Source: Moringa oleifera (taxonomy: Eukaryota; Streptophyta; Magnoliopsida; Brassicales; Moringaceae). Taken from it: DNA of 64,000 bases. Each line of letters starts with the position of its first letter. The first letter of the stretch is position 1. This document shows, piece by piece, positions 13,946 through 23,949 of this stretch. The DNA lies in contig JAJFZO010000695.1 of assembly GCA_021397835.1 (NCBI GenBank), positions 434,001 through 498,000 on the forward strand. The letters run 5' to 3'. The notes under the pieces are model-generated. The model had not been told where the DNA came from, did no database searches, and was given only the letters and a program-made list of their open reading frames with translations. The translations under genes were made by a program, and so were the position numbers.

Positions 13946-14910
13946 ACTAAAATATCATCTACTTTCTTCATGAAAAATGACTCTACGCAAACTTTTTTTT
14001 TTCCTCATTGTATCCTAATATAGTCTTTTCTAATGAGTTCTTGTTCTTTTGTCCCTTCACTACTTCATGTCAAGAGCAAATATAACTAAAAAACTCACAA
14101 GTTTTTCTTGCAAAGGGCAAAAAGCAAACCAAAGTGAAGTGATCTAATCCATTGGCCTACATGAAAGATCAAGTTCATAATCATTAAGAAGAAAAATATG
14201 AAAATCATAAGGATACAAAATACTATTAAAAACACGAAATAGAAAGAATATTGGGCCACCTTAGTGCCTATAGGGCCAAGAAATATTCAATGCATAAAAA
14301 ATGCAATTCCTAAGCCAATGGAACATTGAAAAACATACCAATTGTCAATCTTGCTTCTGCTCTAACTTGTTAGCTTTTGCTTCTCCTCCTACAACACTGC
14401 GCCAATAAACGTCATTATTCTTTGTGTACCCAAAACAGAATTTCAAAAATTATGGATCAATAAAACTAGTAGTAAAGCTTAGACACTCAAAATTACTAAT
14501 CCTCAAAAGAAACTGATTGCACAGCAAAACACTAGAATGATTAAGATAAAATGAGTACCAAATCATACTAATAATTTAATATAAGGCTCAACAAAACTGT
14601 CAAACTAAACTCTTTCTGTAATTGAAAGTTGGAGAAATAAAGTACTATTTTAGAAGGATTAAACAGGAGCAACAAAAAAATAATGTCCTTGAATCCATAC
14701 TAAAGATAAACTGCTCTTATTTTAAACTCCCTCCAAGGCTACAAATGGCAAGATCACTTAATCATGAAACTCATCCATGAAACTCTTGTGGAACCTTTAT
14801 CAGACGAGAAACAATTGCTGGAATCTTATCCTCTTGGGGTAGTATAGTGCACCTAAAATGCTAAGTACCAAGAACCTATCGTAAGACATAAAAATGTAAA
14901 CATAAGTGCG
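13946..14910. other. Spacer between the two CACTA A genes
   Basis: No coding similarity is seen. The transposase reading frame stays open to 14800, but its last 36 residues (after KKIPSKVLR) no longer resemble TNP2, so the deletion junction lies at about 14911. Confidence 0.5.
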
Positions 14911-15702
14911 CCTTAAGACTTTTGAAGGAATTTTTTTCCTTTTTCTTTCTCCATTGGTTTTCCATCGAAAAGCTCCGACTCTATAAGTATCATCACCACT
15001 ATATTCTTTCTGAAATAGTAAACAATCATTAGGATAAGCATGAATTTTTTCATACTTAAGATCTAATCCCTCAATGATCTTCTTTGTTTTATTGTACGAA
15101 TTAAGTAATGTCTCACCTTTGGGAAATGCTTCTTTCAAAAGTTTCAGCAAAACATCAAATGATTTGTTACACCATCCAAAATGACACTTTATGTGGTAAA
15201 GATGCAATATGAAAGAAAGTGTGGTGAAGTTCTCACATCCTAGATATAATGGTTGGTTCGCATCTTTCATTAACCGATTAAACCCTTCTTCTCTTACAGT
15301 AGATTCTCTTGTACTACAGTTGCCTAACTCTTCCTTATTTATACTAATGTTTGTGGGATGGTTAAACACTCCAAAAGCACCATGTAACATTCTCATCATG
15401 TCATCACCTTTATACCGTTCTTCCTCCATATTAATATTTGTAGTATGCTCAACATTGGATGTAGAACCTTCATGACAAATGCAAGGATCGTACCCAGGAA
15501 TGATACCATTGACTATTAGGTGCTCTTGTGTTTCTTCCCGACTTCTATGATAATATAGTACACATTTTTGATAAGGACATGGAATTTTTTCATCGATGGA
15601 TTTATTCATGAAAGTGAAATCCAGAAAACTATCAACACCATTCAAATATTCTTTGCTTAATCTACTATAGTCCATCCATCTCTTATGCGGTTGACTATCC
15701 AT
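14911..15702 (-). pseudogene. TNP2-like CACTA transposase, N-terminal part only
   Basis: The open frame starts at an upstream ATG at 15726, but the family start is more likely MDSQPHKRWMDYSRLSKEY at 15702. The N-terminal transposase-associated domain comes first, with the CPYQKC zinc-ligand motif and HLIVNGIIPGY. The start of the TNP2 domain follows: LYLGCENFTTLSF, LKEAFPKGETLLNSY, LKYEKIHAYPNDC and KKIPSKVLR. About 264 of an expected 700-1000 residues remain and the catalytic region is missing. The frame has no internal stop, so the loss was a deletion and not point decay. The relation to TNP2 is clear; activity is excluded by the truncation. Confidence 0.85.
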
Positions 15703-15726
15703 TAAGAATTCACTGGTAAAGCACAA

Positions 15727-16440
15727 AAATTAAACAACCTATATCAGGATATGTAATAAACAATAAATATAACAAATTTAATCTTGTAAAAGAATTAGCA
15801 AAGAGAAGCAATCATAGAAAGAAGGAATAAACCCTAAGTGCCTAGATACATTTGCTTGTATGAAGGTTGCCTAGAAAACATAATGTTGGCCTCTTTCTAC
15901 GTAGAATATCTTTGTAAGTTATAAAAACCAATAATTAGCTTTGAGCCTTATTGGTTTCATGAACAAATAGTATTAACTTTGATCAATATAAATCAGTATT
16001 AGACAATGATATCAGGCAGTTCAGCAAGAAAATTGGAAAAAATATTAAGTTCTTTCACAATGAACACGATAGGGTGATTGTTGACTACAAAACTCCAATT
16101 CTCTAATAAGTAATGTCGTTCATATATTTCTAAAAATAGAGACTTTGTTTCTTTATGAGATTCCTAATTGAAAAAAGCAATAAATAATTACCTTATAATT
16201 CATGCATGTTAGGCATCCATAACTTAAAAGTAGTATAGTAGACAAGTGAAGACAATCAGCATATCTGAAATCTAATATCCATTTTATATCAAATGATTAA
16301 AATTTAATAAAAAAACTTTCATTACTAGATAAAAAACAAAAAGTCATTAATATAATACACTTAATGCTCTTTTTGACAACACATGGTTGAAAACATGCAG
16401 ACAAACAGACAAGAATTAATAAAATCAAGTACATAGAGAC
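15727..16440. other. Stretch with no recognised feature
   Basis: AT-rich sequence upstream of the TNP2 relic. It could include the CACTA A promoter or 5' terminal region, but no CACTA-type end or repeats are visible. Confidence 0.4.
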
Positions 16441-16790
16441 AAACCTTAAAGATTCAATGTGATCACGCTCCAAAGCATTCAATCTTGCAATAGCCTCCTT
16501 TGTTCTACCAATGAATAAATCAAGATTAGACAAAATAAATCACATATGAAACAGAATATACCGTATATATTAGAAATACATTCTTTTTTGCAAGTTCATG
16601 GATAGAATTTAAATTTATATACCTTCATCCTTCTTAGTTGCAGAGGCTAAGGTTTTCAGTCTGAAAGGAGTGTGAATGGCTTGAATGCAGGGGTCGAGTA
16701 AAACAAGGAAGAAAGACTAGAGAATGGTTAGTGGGTGAGGCAGAAGCAGAGGTAGAGAGGGAAGCAGAGCCCAGCTATGAATTATGCAGA
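16441..16790 (-). pseudogene. Possible fragment of a host gene (two exon-like pieces)
   Basis: On the minus strand, 16505-16446 reads TKEAIARLNALERDHIESLR and is bounded by AG and GT, like an internal exon. About 130 bases upstream, 16780-16630 reads as a Ser-rich, acid-poor stretch resembling a chloroplast transit peptide (SASLSTSASASPTNHSL) and ends in a GT donor, but only after a frame change. I do not recognise the gene. It may be a captured or interrupted host gene next to CACTA A. Evidence is weak. Confidence 0.25.
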
Positions 16791-17328
16791 CACGTGTGAT
16801 GCATATTGACAAGTGAAGAGTGACCCACAAAGGGAACACAGTCAAGAGAAATGACACGCACTAAAGCATCAGCAAAGAAAACCCGAGACAGAGTGCCACA
16901 AAGGGAACATACGTTTCTAGCATAACAAAGACACTGGATACACACGTTTCCAACATAACAAAGACACTGGATACCCCAATGTGGCCTGTAAGCTCCACTA
17001 ACCCTAAAGAAGTGAAACAACCTTTCAACTTCCAGTAAAGAGAACTTCAACTAGTAGAGCAAAGGACTTAAGATAACCTCTATCGAAAATTCCATTAATT
17101 TTCATCTAACCTATCACAAAGAATAAAAATTCATGGAGAATCAAATAGCCATGATGACTGTTCTTTTTTTATCATCTAAATATGAGGATAAGGTTTAACA
17201 AAGAAAAACCATAAATCCCCTTCCTAAGTCATAGGATACTCATCAAAATAGTGAAATTCTTTCAATCATACTCCCATCCTAACTCCATTCTCTCATTCTT
17301 GATCCTTAAACTGGTTAGACCTAACAAG

Positions 17329-17407
17329 CATCAACACTAAATTGGCAATAAAAGAGTACAACCATCAACACTAAATTGGCAATAGAAGAGTACTCTTCTA
17401 TTGCCAA
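17329..17407. repeat. Tandem duplication ending in a perfect 32-bp palindrome
   Basis: A 31-bp block starting CATCAACACTAAATTGGC occurs at 17329 and again at 17363 (period 34). The second copy runs straight into its own inverse, so 17376-17407 is a perfect 32-bp palindrome centred on GTAC at 17390-17393. It lies just downstream of the Harbinger transposase relic. Confidence 0.85.
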
Positions 17408-17444
17408 GTCCTCACCACCACAAAACAACCATTCATTTCTTCAC

Positions 17445-17960
17445 TATGGCCGGATGTAATTGTGTATAACACATGTTGCAATTGCAATATCCCTCTGAAC
17501 ATGAAATGCATACTGAGGTGCAAGTTTAAGAATAAGAAATCAAGCTTTCAATACCACAAAGGATCTTTGGATGACATTTCTTAGGGATGAATGTCCAGTG
17601 AGTAAACAACTCCTTTACATTTCGAGGTAACTGATTAACACTTTTGTACTCATGGAGGTAATATTGAGATCTGGATATGGAACAATAAATTTTTTCATGT
17701 TTGTGTATCCTCTGTCGACTAGATGATATTTACCTGTAACATTGATAGATCAATTTAATTATCAAGCATAAATTCATTTGTTAAAATAACAAAGTATGAG
17801 AAACATTAATAGATAAAAATGAACAACTTGCACCTCGGACCTTCGAGTAAGTGAGGAAAATTCTAATCTAGATCATCAAGGATTACTTGCAAGACATGTG
17901 AATCTGCAACTAAACCTTCCCAGTCAAGGTATATGAATATGAACTATAGGTCAAATGTTC
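17445..17960 (-). pseudogene. PIF/Harbinger-type transposase relic (DDE_Tnp_4)
   Basis: Minus-strand translation gives WEGLVADSHVL (about 17935-17900; the family has GWEGSAHDSRVL). After an intron-like gap with an AG acceptor at 17735-17734 come GKYHLVDRGYTNMKKFIVPY, SSLRNVIQRSFVVLKA and QRDIAIATCVIHNYI. These are the conserved blocks around the second and third catalytic acidic residues of plant HARBI1-like transposases. The frame breaks between blocks and has stops, so it is inactive. Harbinger elements normally also carry a Myb-like gene, which is not seen here. Confidence 0.7.
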
Positions 17961-18015
17961 AAGCAGCCATAAATTCTGTGTCAAAAGATCTTTCTTGTTC
18001 CAAAATCGAGACTGT

Positions 18016-18211
18016 AAAATGACCATAACCCAGATGATAATATTTCTGGAGATAAAAGTGTTGATGGTGGTAATAGCCATATTGCTGCTCGAAATTTTGT
18101 TGAGTCCAAATGGATACATGGTCAGGTGAATTGGGAGCTCCCCACTCGGAGGCTTCTTTTATAGATTCTCTGATTCTACTTAGTGGATTTATTTGTTGAG
18201 AAAAGCCTTAT
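18016..18211 (+). repeat. Exon-like fragment, copy 1 (left of the plastid DNA)
   Basis: It matches 26137-26340 in the same orientation over about 200 bases. The + frame of both reads as coding, with the shared words NDHNPDDN and FVESKWIH. This copy has a frame break after the HGQ of WIHGQ. I do not recognise the protein. The plastid-derived block lies between the two copies. Confidence 0.75.
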
Positions 18212-19089
18212 GTGTAGCATATGACATAGCATGTGCCACGAAAAATAGCATATGCTCTAAACTTGAACTTCACTTTTTAGGAAAAATATGTGTCATCATG
18301 CTTTCAAGAGGAAACCTCTCTGTCGCAAACCTGGTGAAGTATTTGACTCAGATTGAACTTAGGGCATGTTGATCTCGGCTCCTCTTCGTCACTACAATAA
18401 CAACTGTCTTAGGAAACCCTCATTATACGATGAAGGGAATCATGGAACCTTTGGAAGCTAGTCTTCCCTTGCATAACCAATGCATGTGTTTAATGCAAAG
18501 CCAAGGCTAAGGTTAGAGACTATAAACCTGACTAAGAAATGAGTTCATATTTCTAGAAAATCAAGTTGATTATTTCTATTGCTTTTATCTTAGTAACCCA
18601 CTACAAGCTTTTACAATGATATTTCATTTCATTAAACAACTTTTTAATTAGATCATATTGAGTGACTATAATTTTGTTAGTCAAGTGAATTTGATTGTTT
18701 AGTTTTAATGATTGCAATCAAAGGACCCATATTGCTTAATTTTCATCGATGCAACATTTGTCATTAAAGGTAAGAGAAAATTCTGTAGCCATCATCCTTC
18801 AAAATAATTTTTATTTAATAATTTTTTTTCAAAGAGTTATCTAACATGAGGTGATTTTGAAATAATGTTTTCATTCCTAATTGTCCATAGTTTATTTGGA
18901 CAATTCATGAGTAAGATAAATGTTCTTTAGAATTTAGGTGAGAAACTATATAAGACCTTCAAGGGCATTGCCTTGATGCTTCTTATCTTCATCAGCGTAG
19001 TTTTTCTAATTTTAATAATATGGCAATGACGAACTGTTTTTCCACGGTGTGAACTATGTGCTTAGAAGCATGCATCATAATGAACAGGG
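18212..19089. other. Left flank of the plastid insertion
   Basis: No gene is recognised. CACTACAATAA at 18390-18400 resembles a CACTA terminus and repeats the terminal 11-mer of element B, but no subterminal repeats follow it. Confidence 0.4.
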
Positions 19090-22000
19090 TCAAATTTTTT
19101 GTGTACAAATCAAAATCTTGTTAATGAAAGAAAATCACCTTGATTTTTAAATGAAAGAGGAAAATTTTTTCTAGAAATTATTTTTTTATTATTACTTTTA
19201 GAAATAGAAGGTTTTTAATAACTGTTTTTTTTTTTAGACTTTAAGAAAAAAATTTCCTCTTTCTTTTAAAAACCTTAAAACCATGAAATATTTAGTTTCC
19301 AATTTTTTATTTTTTTTTGAATTCTTTAAAAATAGGTTCAAAAAATGAAGGCTGTTTTTGGGCATAACCAAAAGAAAATTCAGTTTTCATCCTTAAAACT
19401 GTTAAAAAACAAAAATCACTTTTTTCCACTTCTTTTTTTTTTCATTGAATCTTTATGAAGGAATTGTAATTTAGATCGGTGCCGAGGTTTAAGGCAAAAA
19501 GGGAAAGGGATCTTTATTTAAATATCATCAATTAACCAATTTTTTGAAAATTCTATTTATCATAATTGAACATCATTATAGGTGCATTTAATATGCATTT
19601 CTTGAGTCCAATTCTTTAAATCCTTAGACCACTCGGGAAGTTAAAATAATAGCATACGAAGGATATTTTTAACTATTATCAATGAAGGTAATGTGATATA
19701 TTTTCTCAGACTCAATTGGTTTACTAAGAGGAAACCTTGTATAACTTGAGCAAATAAAAGGCTATCCCAGGTTTCAAAAATTCCTATATGTGTTTTTTCT
19801 CTTTTTTGTATTTTTCTCCTTTGTGTTTCTCTTTTTTTTTTTCAATTTTTTTGTCTTCTCTTCTGTATAGTTAAAAAAAAATAATCTTTGTTTTTTTACA
19901 TCTAATTTTTGAAAATAAGTTTCATCAGTCTGGAGATATCAAATGAAAAATAAGGCGGGTTGTCTATTCTATCCAAAAAAAGTGGGAAATGTACATTTGC
20001 TTGAAACAGTTTCAAAGTAATTGTTTTACATCTTTGGGCATGCATAGAGCCTTTGGTTATGTCTCGATGAAAATCCCATTGTTGCAAATAACGTATCAAA
20101 GCCACTTCGTTTTTTTTGATCAAAATTATTAATATCTTTGGTATTAGTATAAATATCCTTATTCATCTGGTTATCAGTAAAAATCACTACACGTTTGGAT
20201 TTTTTTGAACAAATTTGATGATTCACTAGCACATTTTCTTCATTTTCCCCCTCTATTGTTCTAAATCATCGATTAATTTGTATAAGCAATGGGAAACTTT
20301 TATACTGATTTCTTCTATTCCAATAGAACTTTTTTTAATTATTTGACCGTTAAGATCAATTGTAACCGCATTGAATAAAAATTTGAAAAATTTTGTTAGA
20401 TTTTTTGAATCAATTTTTCTTGTTGATGTTTTGTAAATAAAGAAAATCTTTTTTCTATGGAAAATGATTTTCTATGAAGTGTATCTATTGTCTATTCTAA
20501 TTCGTCACAATCAGTATTAAGAAGTATACTATGAATCTTATTTATCGAAACCCTTCCTATGTTATTTTTTATATAAGTTTAAGTTATGGTTAGTAGTGAA
20601 AGAAATTTTTTTATTTTTCCATGATGGGGTCCGTGCAAGAACGGATCATAAATATTAGAAAAATATTCTTTTTTACGTTATTACAAAATTGAGTCCTTTT
20701 TTGGAGTATATTAAGAGCAAGAGATCCTTTATCTAAAGCTTGAATTCTATTTAAAAATTCATTCTTTAAATTGCTCTGTTTTTGTTCATTAGTAAAAATC
20801 TAATGATTATAGAATGGTAGTTTTTCTTTTGTCAGCAAAGGCATCTTTTTTTGTATCATTTTTCAAAAAGTTGACAAACTAGCTGGATATGTAAAAGATA
20901 TTCTTTCTTTTCTATCATTTTGACATGTGTAAAAGAAATGTTGTGACATTTCATTTCTTATAGCATTTTCAAATCGATCATTTTTTATATATTAAAATGG
21001 CTGATTCCATTGTTTGGAATTGAAAAAGAGATTCCCAAAAGATTTTTCATATAAATATTTATCTATTTTTTTAAATATTTCTAAATTTGAATTTTCTTGA
21101 TTTCCATCTAGATTTTCATAAACTAGGCGTTTTTTATATTCATAGAATGCCCCTTATATGTTTATTTATTCAAATTCATCATCCTTATATATATATTTCC
21201 TTCCATTCACTCAAATCTTTTCCGTTTCATCGTTTTTGTCCTGATCCTCCCTTTCTTCCAAAAAAAGACAAGAAAAAGGATTTTTTTCGATGGATACCTC
21301 TTGGTCCTATTTAGTCCTCCACCTTTATTTCGTTTATGAGGTTCTTTTTAGTTTCTTAGAAAAAATGGGTGACGTTGTTCTGCCTAAATAGTAGACATAG
21401 GTAATAAATATGAGAATACTAGATATTCGAGCCATAAATTTCTCAATTCTCACATAAAGTACTTATATTTATTAGATCGAATAAAGACCTAATAGAATTA
21501 TTTTTTTTGTATCCAAACCAATAACAATCCAACATTTCATGAATAAAATGTGATTAATTAACCAACCAACAAAACTACTAGTTACGAATAATATCTTGTT
21601 GTTGCATCAAAATATATAAATGTTGACTAATCTTGCTAACATTGAACTTGGTAAAATGAAATGATTGAATAATTGAAAAATGAGATTATTCAAGAATAGA
21701 CATTAAATGTGAAGATTACGCATTGAATTTTTGGTAGTAGATCCATAATCAAAAAAGTGTTTGTGATTGTTTCAGAAGAAATGGAACAAAAGATATGGTA
21801 GAGCTAAGACAGTTATTGTATGAGTTTTACCCAATGCTAAATGCAAAGGCGCATAATAGATCGAAATGAACATCATGAGTTACCCCGCAATAAAACCAGT
21901 TGTTGCTAATACCTTTTTCTCAGTTCCTTCTTCTCCTTCTTCCATAACCCCAGTTGACAAAAGGAAGAGAAAAGAGGGCCCTATGGAGAATATGGTCAAA

Positions 22001-22095
22001 AATCTATAATAGAGCCCGACTAGAACAACCAAATTGATTACCTTCATGCATAAGGATACCAGATTAACTACTATAAAAGATTTAAAAATTATCAC
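19090..22095 (-). pseudogene. ycf1: Plastid ycf1 (Tic214), nuclear pseudogene
   Basis: In chloroplasts this gene encodes a very large protein of the inner-envelope TIC translocon. The start at 22095 gives the hydrophobic N-terminus ([20 protein letters not shown], then [11 protein letters not shown] and [18 protein letters not shown]). Downstream blocks include LQFNALSSHL-like and FSIIQSFHF near 21700, [12 protein letters not shown] and [12 protein letters not shown] sequence at 20000-20230, [16 protein letters not shown] near 19980, and AEAWDS-like sequence near 19770. There are dozens of stops and frameshifts, and large internal losses because the plastid gene is over 5 kb. It is adjacent to trnN as in plastids. 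Non-functional in the nucleus. Confidence 0.9.
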
Positions 22096-22414
22096 AAACC
22101 TCCTTTTTTTACTTTTCTATTTCAATTTTTGGATTATTTTATGATGATTTTTAAACTTTTCATTCATAGAAATAGAAAGAGATAAAGTGGAAATGACATC
22201 TATTATGTCAATGACACCAAAGGGATATTAAATGAATGGAATTGGGATATGGATGGAATATAATGAAATAAAGCCACTTTGAAGTTTCCTATGAAATAAG
22301 GATAGAACGGAGCCACTATGAAGAAGTTTCGGGGTTTACGAAGGAAACTTTGAGTTCATATTGGTCATGGTTAAGAACAAGAATTGAACTCTATGAGATC
22401 TAATCTCCTATTGT

Positions 22415-22486
22415 TCCTCAATAGCTCAATGGTAAAGTGGTCAGTTGTTAACTAACTAGTCATAGGTTCGAATCCTACTCGAGGAG
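22415..22486 (+). tRNA. trnN-GUU: Plastid-derived tRNA-Asn(GUU), nuclear copy
   Basis: A 72-base cloverleaf. The acceptor stem is TCCTCA..GAGGAG with one mismatch, the T loop is GGTTCGAATCC and the anticodon GTT is at 22447-22449. The anticodon stem has a C-A mismatch and the D stem has base changes relative to the plastid gene, so it is probably inactive. It is on the opposite strand to the rRNA genes, as in chloroplasts. Confidence 0.88.
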
Positions 22487-23090
22487 ATTTGATTCATTCC
22501 CAATTAAAGAATCAGAATGTCAGAATGAAAGGGTTCTCTTTGACTGTTAAGAGTGGGTAACCTGTTCCTTGTTTCTATTGCATTCTATCTCATCATATCA
22601 CATTCTGTTTTGAGATATTTGAGAATCACCATCAATTCCTTAGTGTAGGTCAGAGATAATCCTTTGTTCCATAGTTCTAAAGCTATTTCTAACTAGCTAA
22701 TTAAGAATTATCAGATGTACTTATACTAACAATTGCATCAAAGATGTAGCCATCGATTCTCTTGAGAGGTCACAATTATCGCGAGTAAACATATTAATTT
22801 AATGACGAGGAATGTATTTTTGCTATGTTACTAATACTTGTGCTTGCTCTGTTATTCTTTGCCTGAGGAAGAGTTATAAGGTGTAAAAAAAAAAATGTTG
22901 ATTCGGGCCAGGAATGTCAATATTATATGGTAAAAAAACAATTTTCAGTCAATTTTAAATCTAAATAAAAAGTAAGGTGACTTCATTTCGACAAAAAACC
23001 CACCCTGAAGTTCCATGGCTTTGAACCTACTATCCTGATCATGATTTTCCTATCCTCATGGGGGAAGAGCCTTCCTTTTTAGGCTGGTTG

Positions 23091-23164
23091 TGGGTAAAGA
23101 CAGATTCAAACCTTAACACCATGGTTCATAGCCACATGCTCTAATCCTCTGAGTTATAGGCACC
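23091..23164 (-). tRNA. trnR-ACG: Plastid-derived tRNA-Arg, decayed (anticodon ACG changed)
   Basis: It matches chloroplast trnR-ACG in position and sequence (ATCCTCTGAG, GCCACATGCTCTAATCC on the + strand). The anticodon region reads CAT on the + strand where CGT is expected, so the anticodon is now ATG. The T arm is also mutated (CAGATTCAAACC). A pseudo-tRNA inside the NUPT. Confidence 0.8.
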
Positions 23165-23420
23165 ACCCCATCTCCACTAGATTTGTTCCTAAGAGTGCCC
23201 TAAAAAAAAAAAAAGAACCTTTTCTCTCTCCAGCCATTTCATTTTGGGTTAACAAGATATGAATGCACCTTTCCTTATATAAGAATGGTACATTCTGAGG
23301 TGCGAAGTAGGAGAGAAGGGACTTCATAATTGGGGTTTTGAATAAGATGACCTTTCCATTTTTCATTTTTTCTTTTTTCATATTGAAAAAGTAATAAGAA
23401 TGAGAGGTGTTAAGCTTTTT

Positions 23421-23544
23421 ATCATCTTGATGTCGAGCTATTTTTTTACAGGACCTCTCTTACAGTATCGTCACCGCATTAGAGTTTAACCACCAAGTTA
23501 GCAATGGATTTGTGTTGTTCCTTTATGCTTAGGACACCAAAATA
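23421..23544 (-). rRNA. rrn5: Plastid 5S rRNA, nuclear relic
   Basis: The reverse complement runs from TTTTGGTGTCCTAAGC to ATCAAGATGAT and includes the core GGTGGTTAAACTCTAATGCG. It has about the plastid length with many substitutions. It sits between trnR and rrn4.5 as in plastids. Confidence 0.85.
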
Positions 23545-23809
23545 TCGAACCATGAACGAAAAAAGGCATGCGAAAAAAGCATATTGGCTAGTCATTGTGA
23601 GGCTCTAATTCTTGGTTGGAGGGAACACCAAAGGCCTCTGCCTTTGCATCCCTTAGATAGATAGATAGGGAGGGCAGAGCTTTTGGTTTTTTCATGTTGT
23701 CAAAGAATTAAACAATGGTTTTTTCGTGTTGTCAAAGAGTTGAAGAATGAAAATATATGGCAAGTGCCTAATCGAATTGATCAGGTCATGTAGGAACAAG
23801 GTTCAAATC

Positions 23810-23903
23810 GACCGGTCTATTAGGATGCCTCAGCTACATACATCAATGCACTTCCACTTGACACCTATCATAATGATAAATGGCTTATTTTATCGCGATT
23901 TTT
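23810..23903 (-). rRNA. rrn4.5: Plastid 4.5S rRNA, nuclear relic
   Basis: The reverse complement contains TATGATAGGTGTCAAGTGG and GCTGAGGCATCCTAATAGAC. The 5' GGTCACGGCGAGACG region is badly eroded. The 3' spacer TTGTTCCTACATGACCTGAT follows as in chloroplasts. Confidence 0.85.
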
Positions 23904-23949
23904 TCTTGAATTCTTAAAACTTCTATCATTCTATCCCTGTAGGGGTAGA

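Larger units (their letters stand above)
11287..15726 (-). mobile_element. CACTA (En/Spm) transposon A, truncated
   Basis: A class II element with two genes on the minus strand: a TNP2-type transposase relic (14911-15702) and a Transposase_24-type gene (12122-13945). The low-coordinate end begins with CATTACAACA at 11287, one base from the CACTACAA terminus typical of the superfamily. It is followed by about 0.5 kb of subterminal repeats. No matching TTGTAGTG end was found beyond the transposase, so the 5' end is lost or lies farther right (a Harbinger relic starts near 17445). The transposase is cut off in its middle, so the element cannot be autonomous. Confidence 0.75.

Noticed and set aside
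19090..22486. Functional plastid genes or plastid contamination of the assembly
   Set aside because: ycf1 has many stops and frameshifts, the tRNA and rRNA genes are mutated throughout, and the segment ends abruptly in non-plastid DNA.
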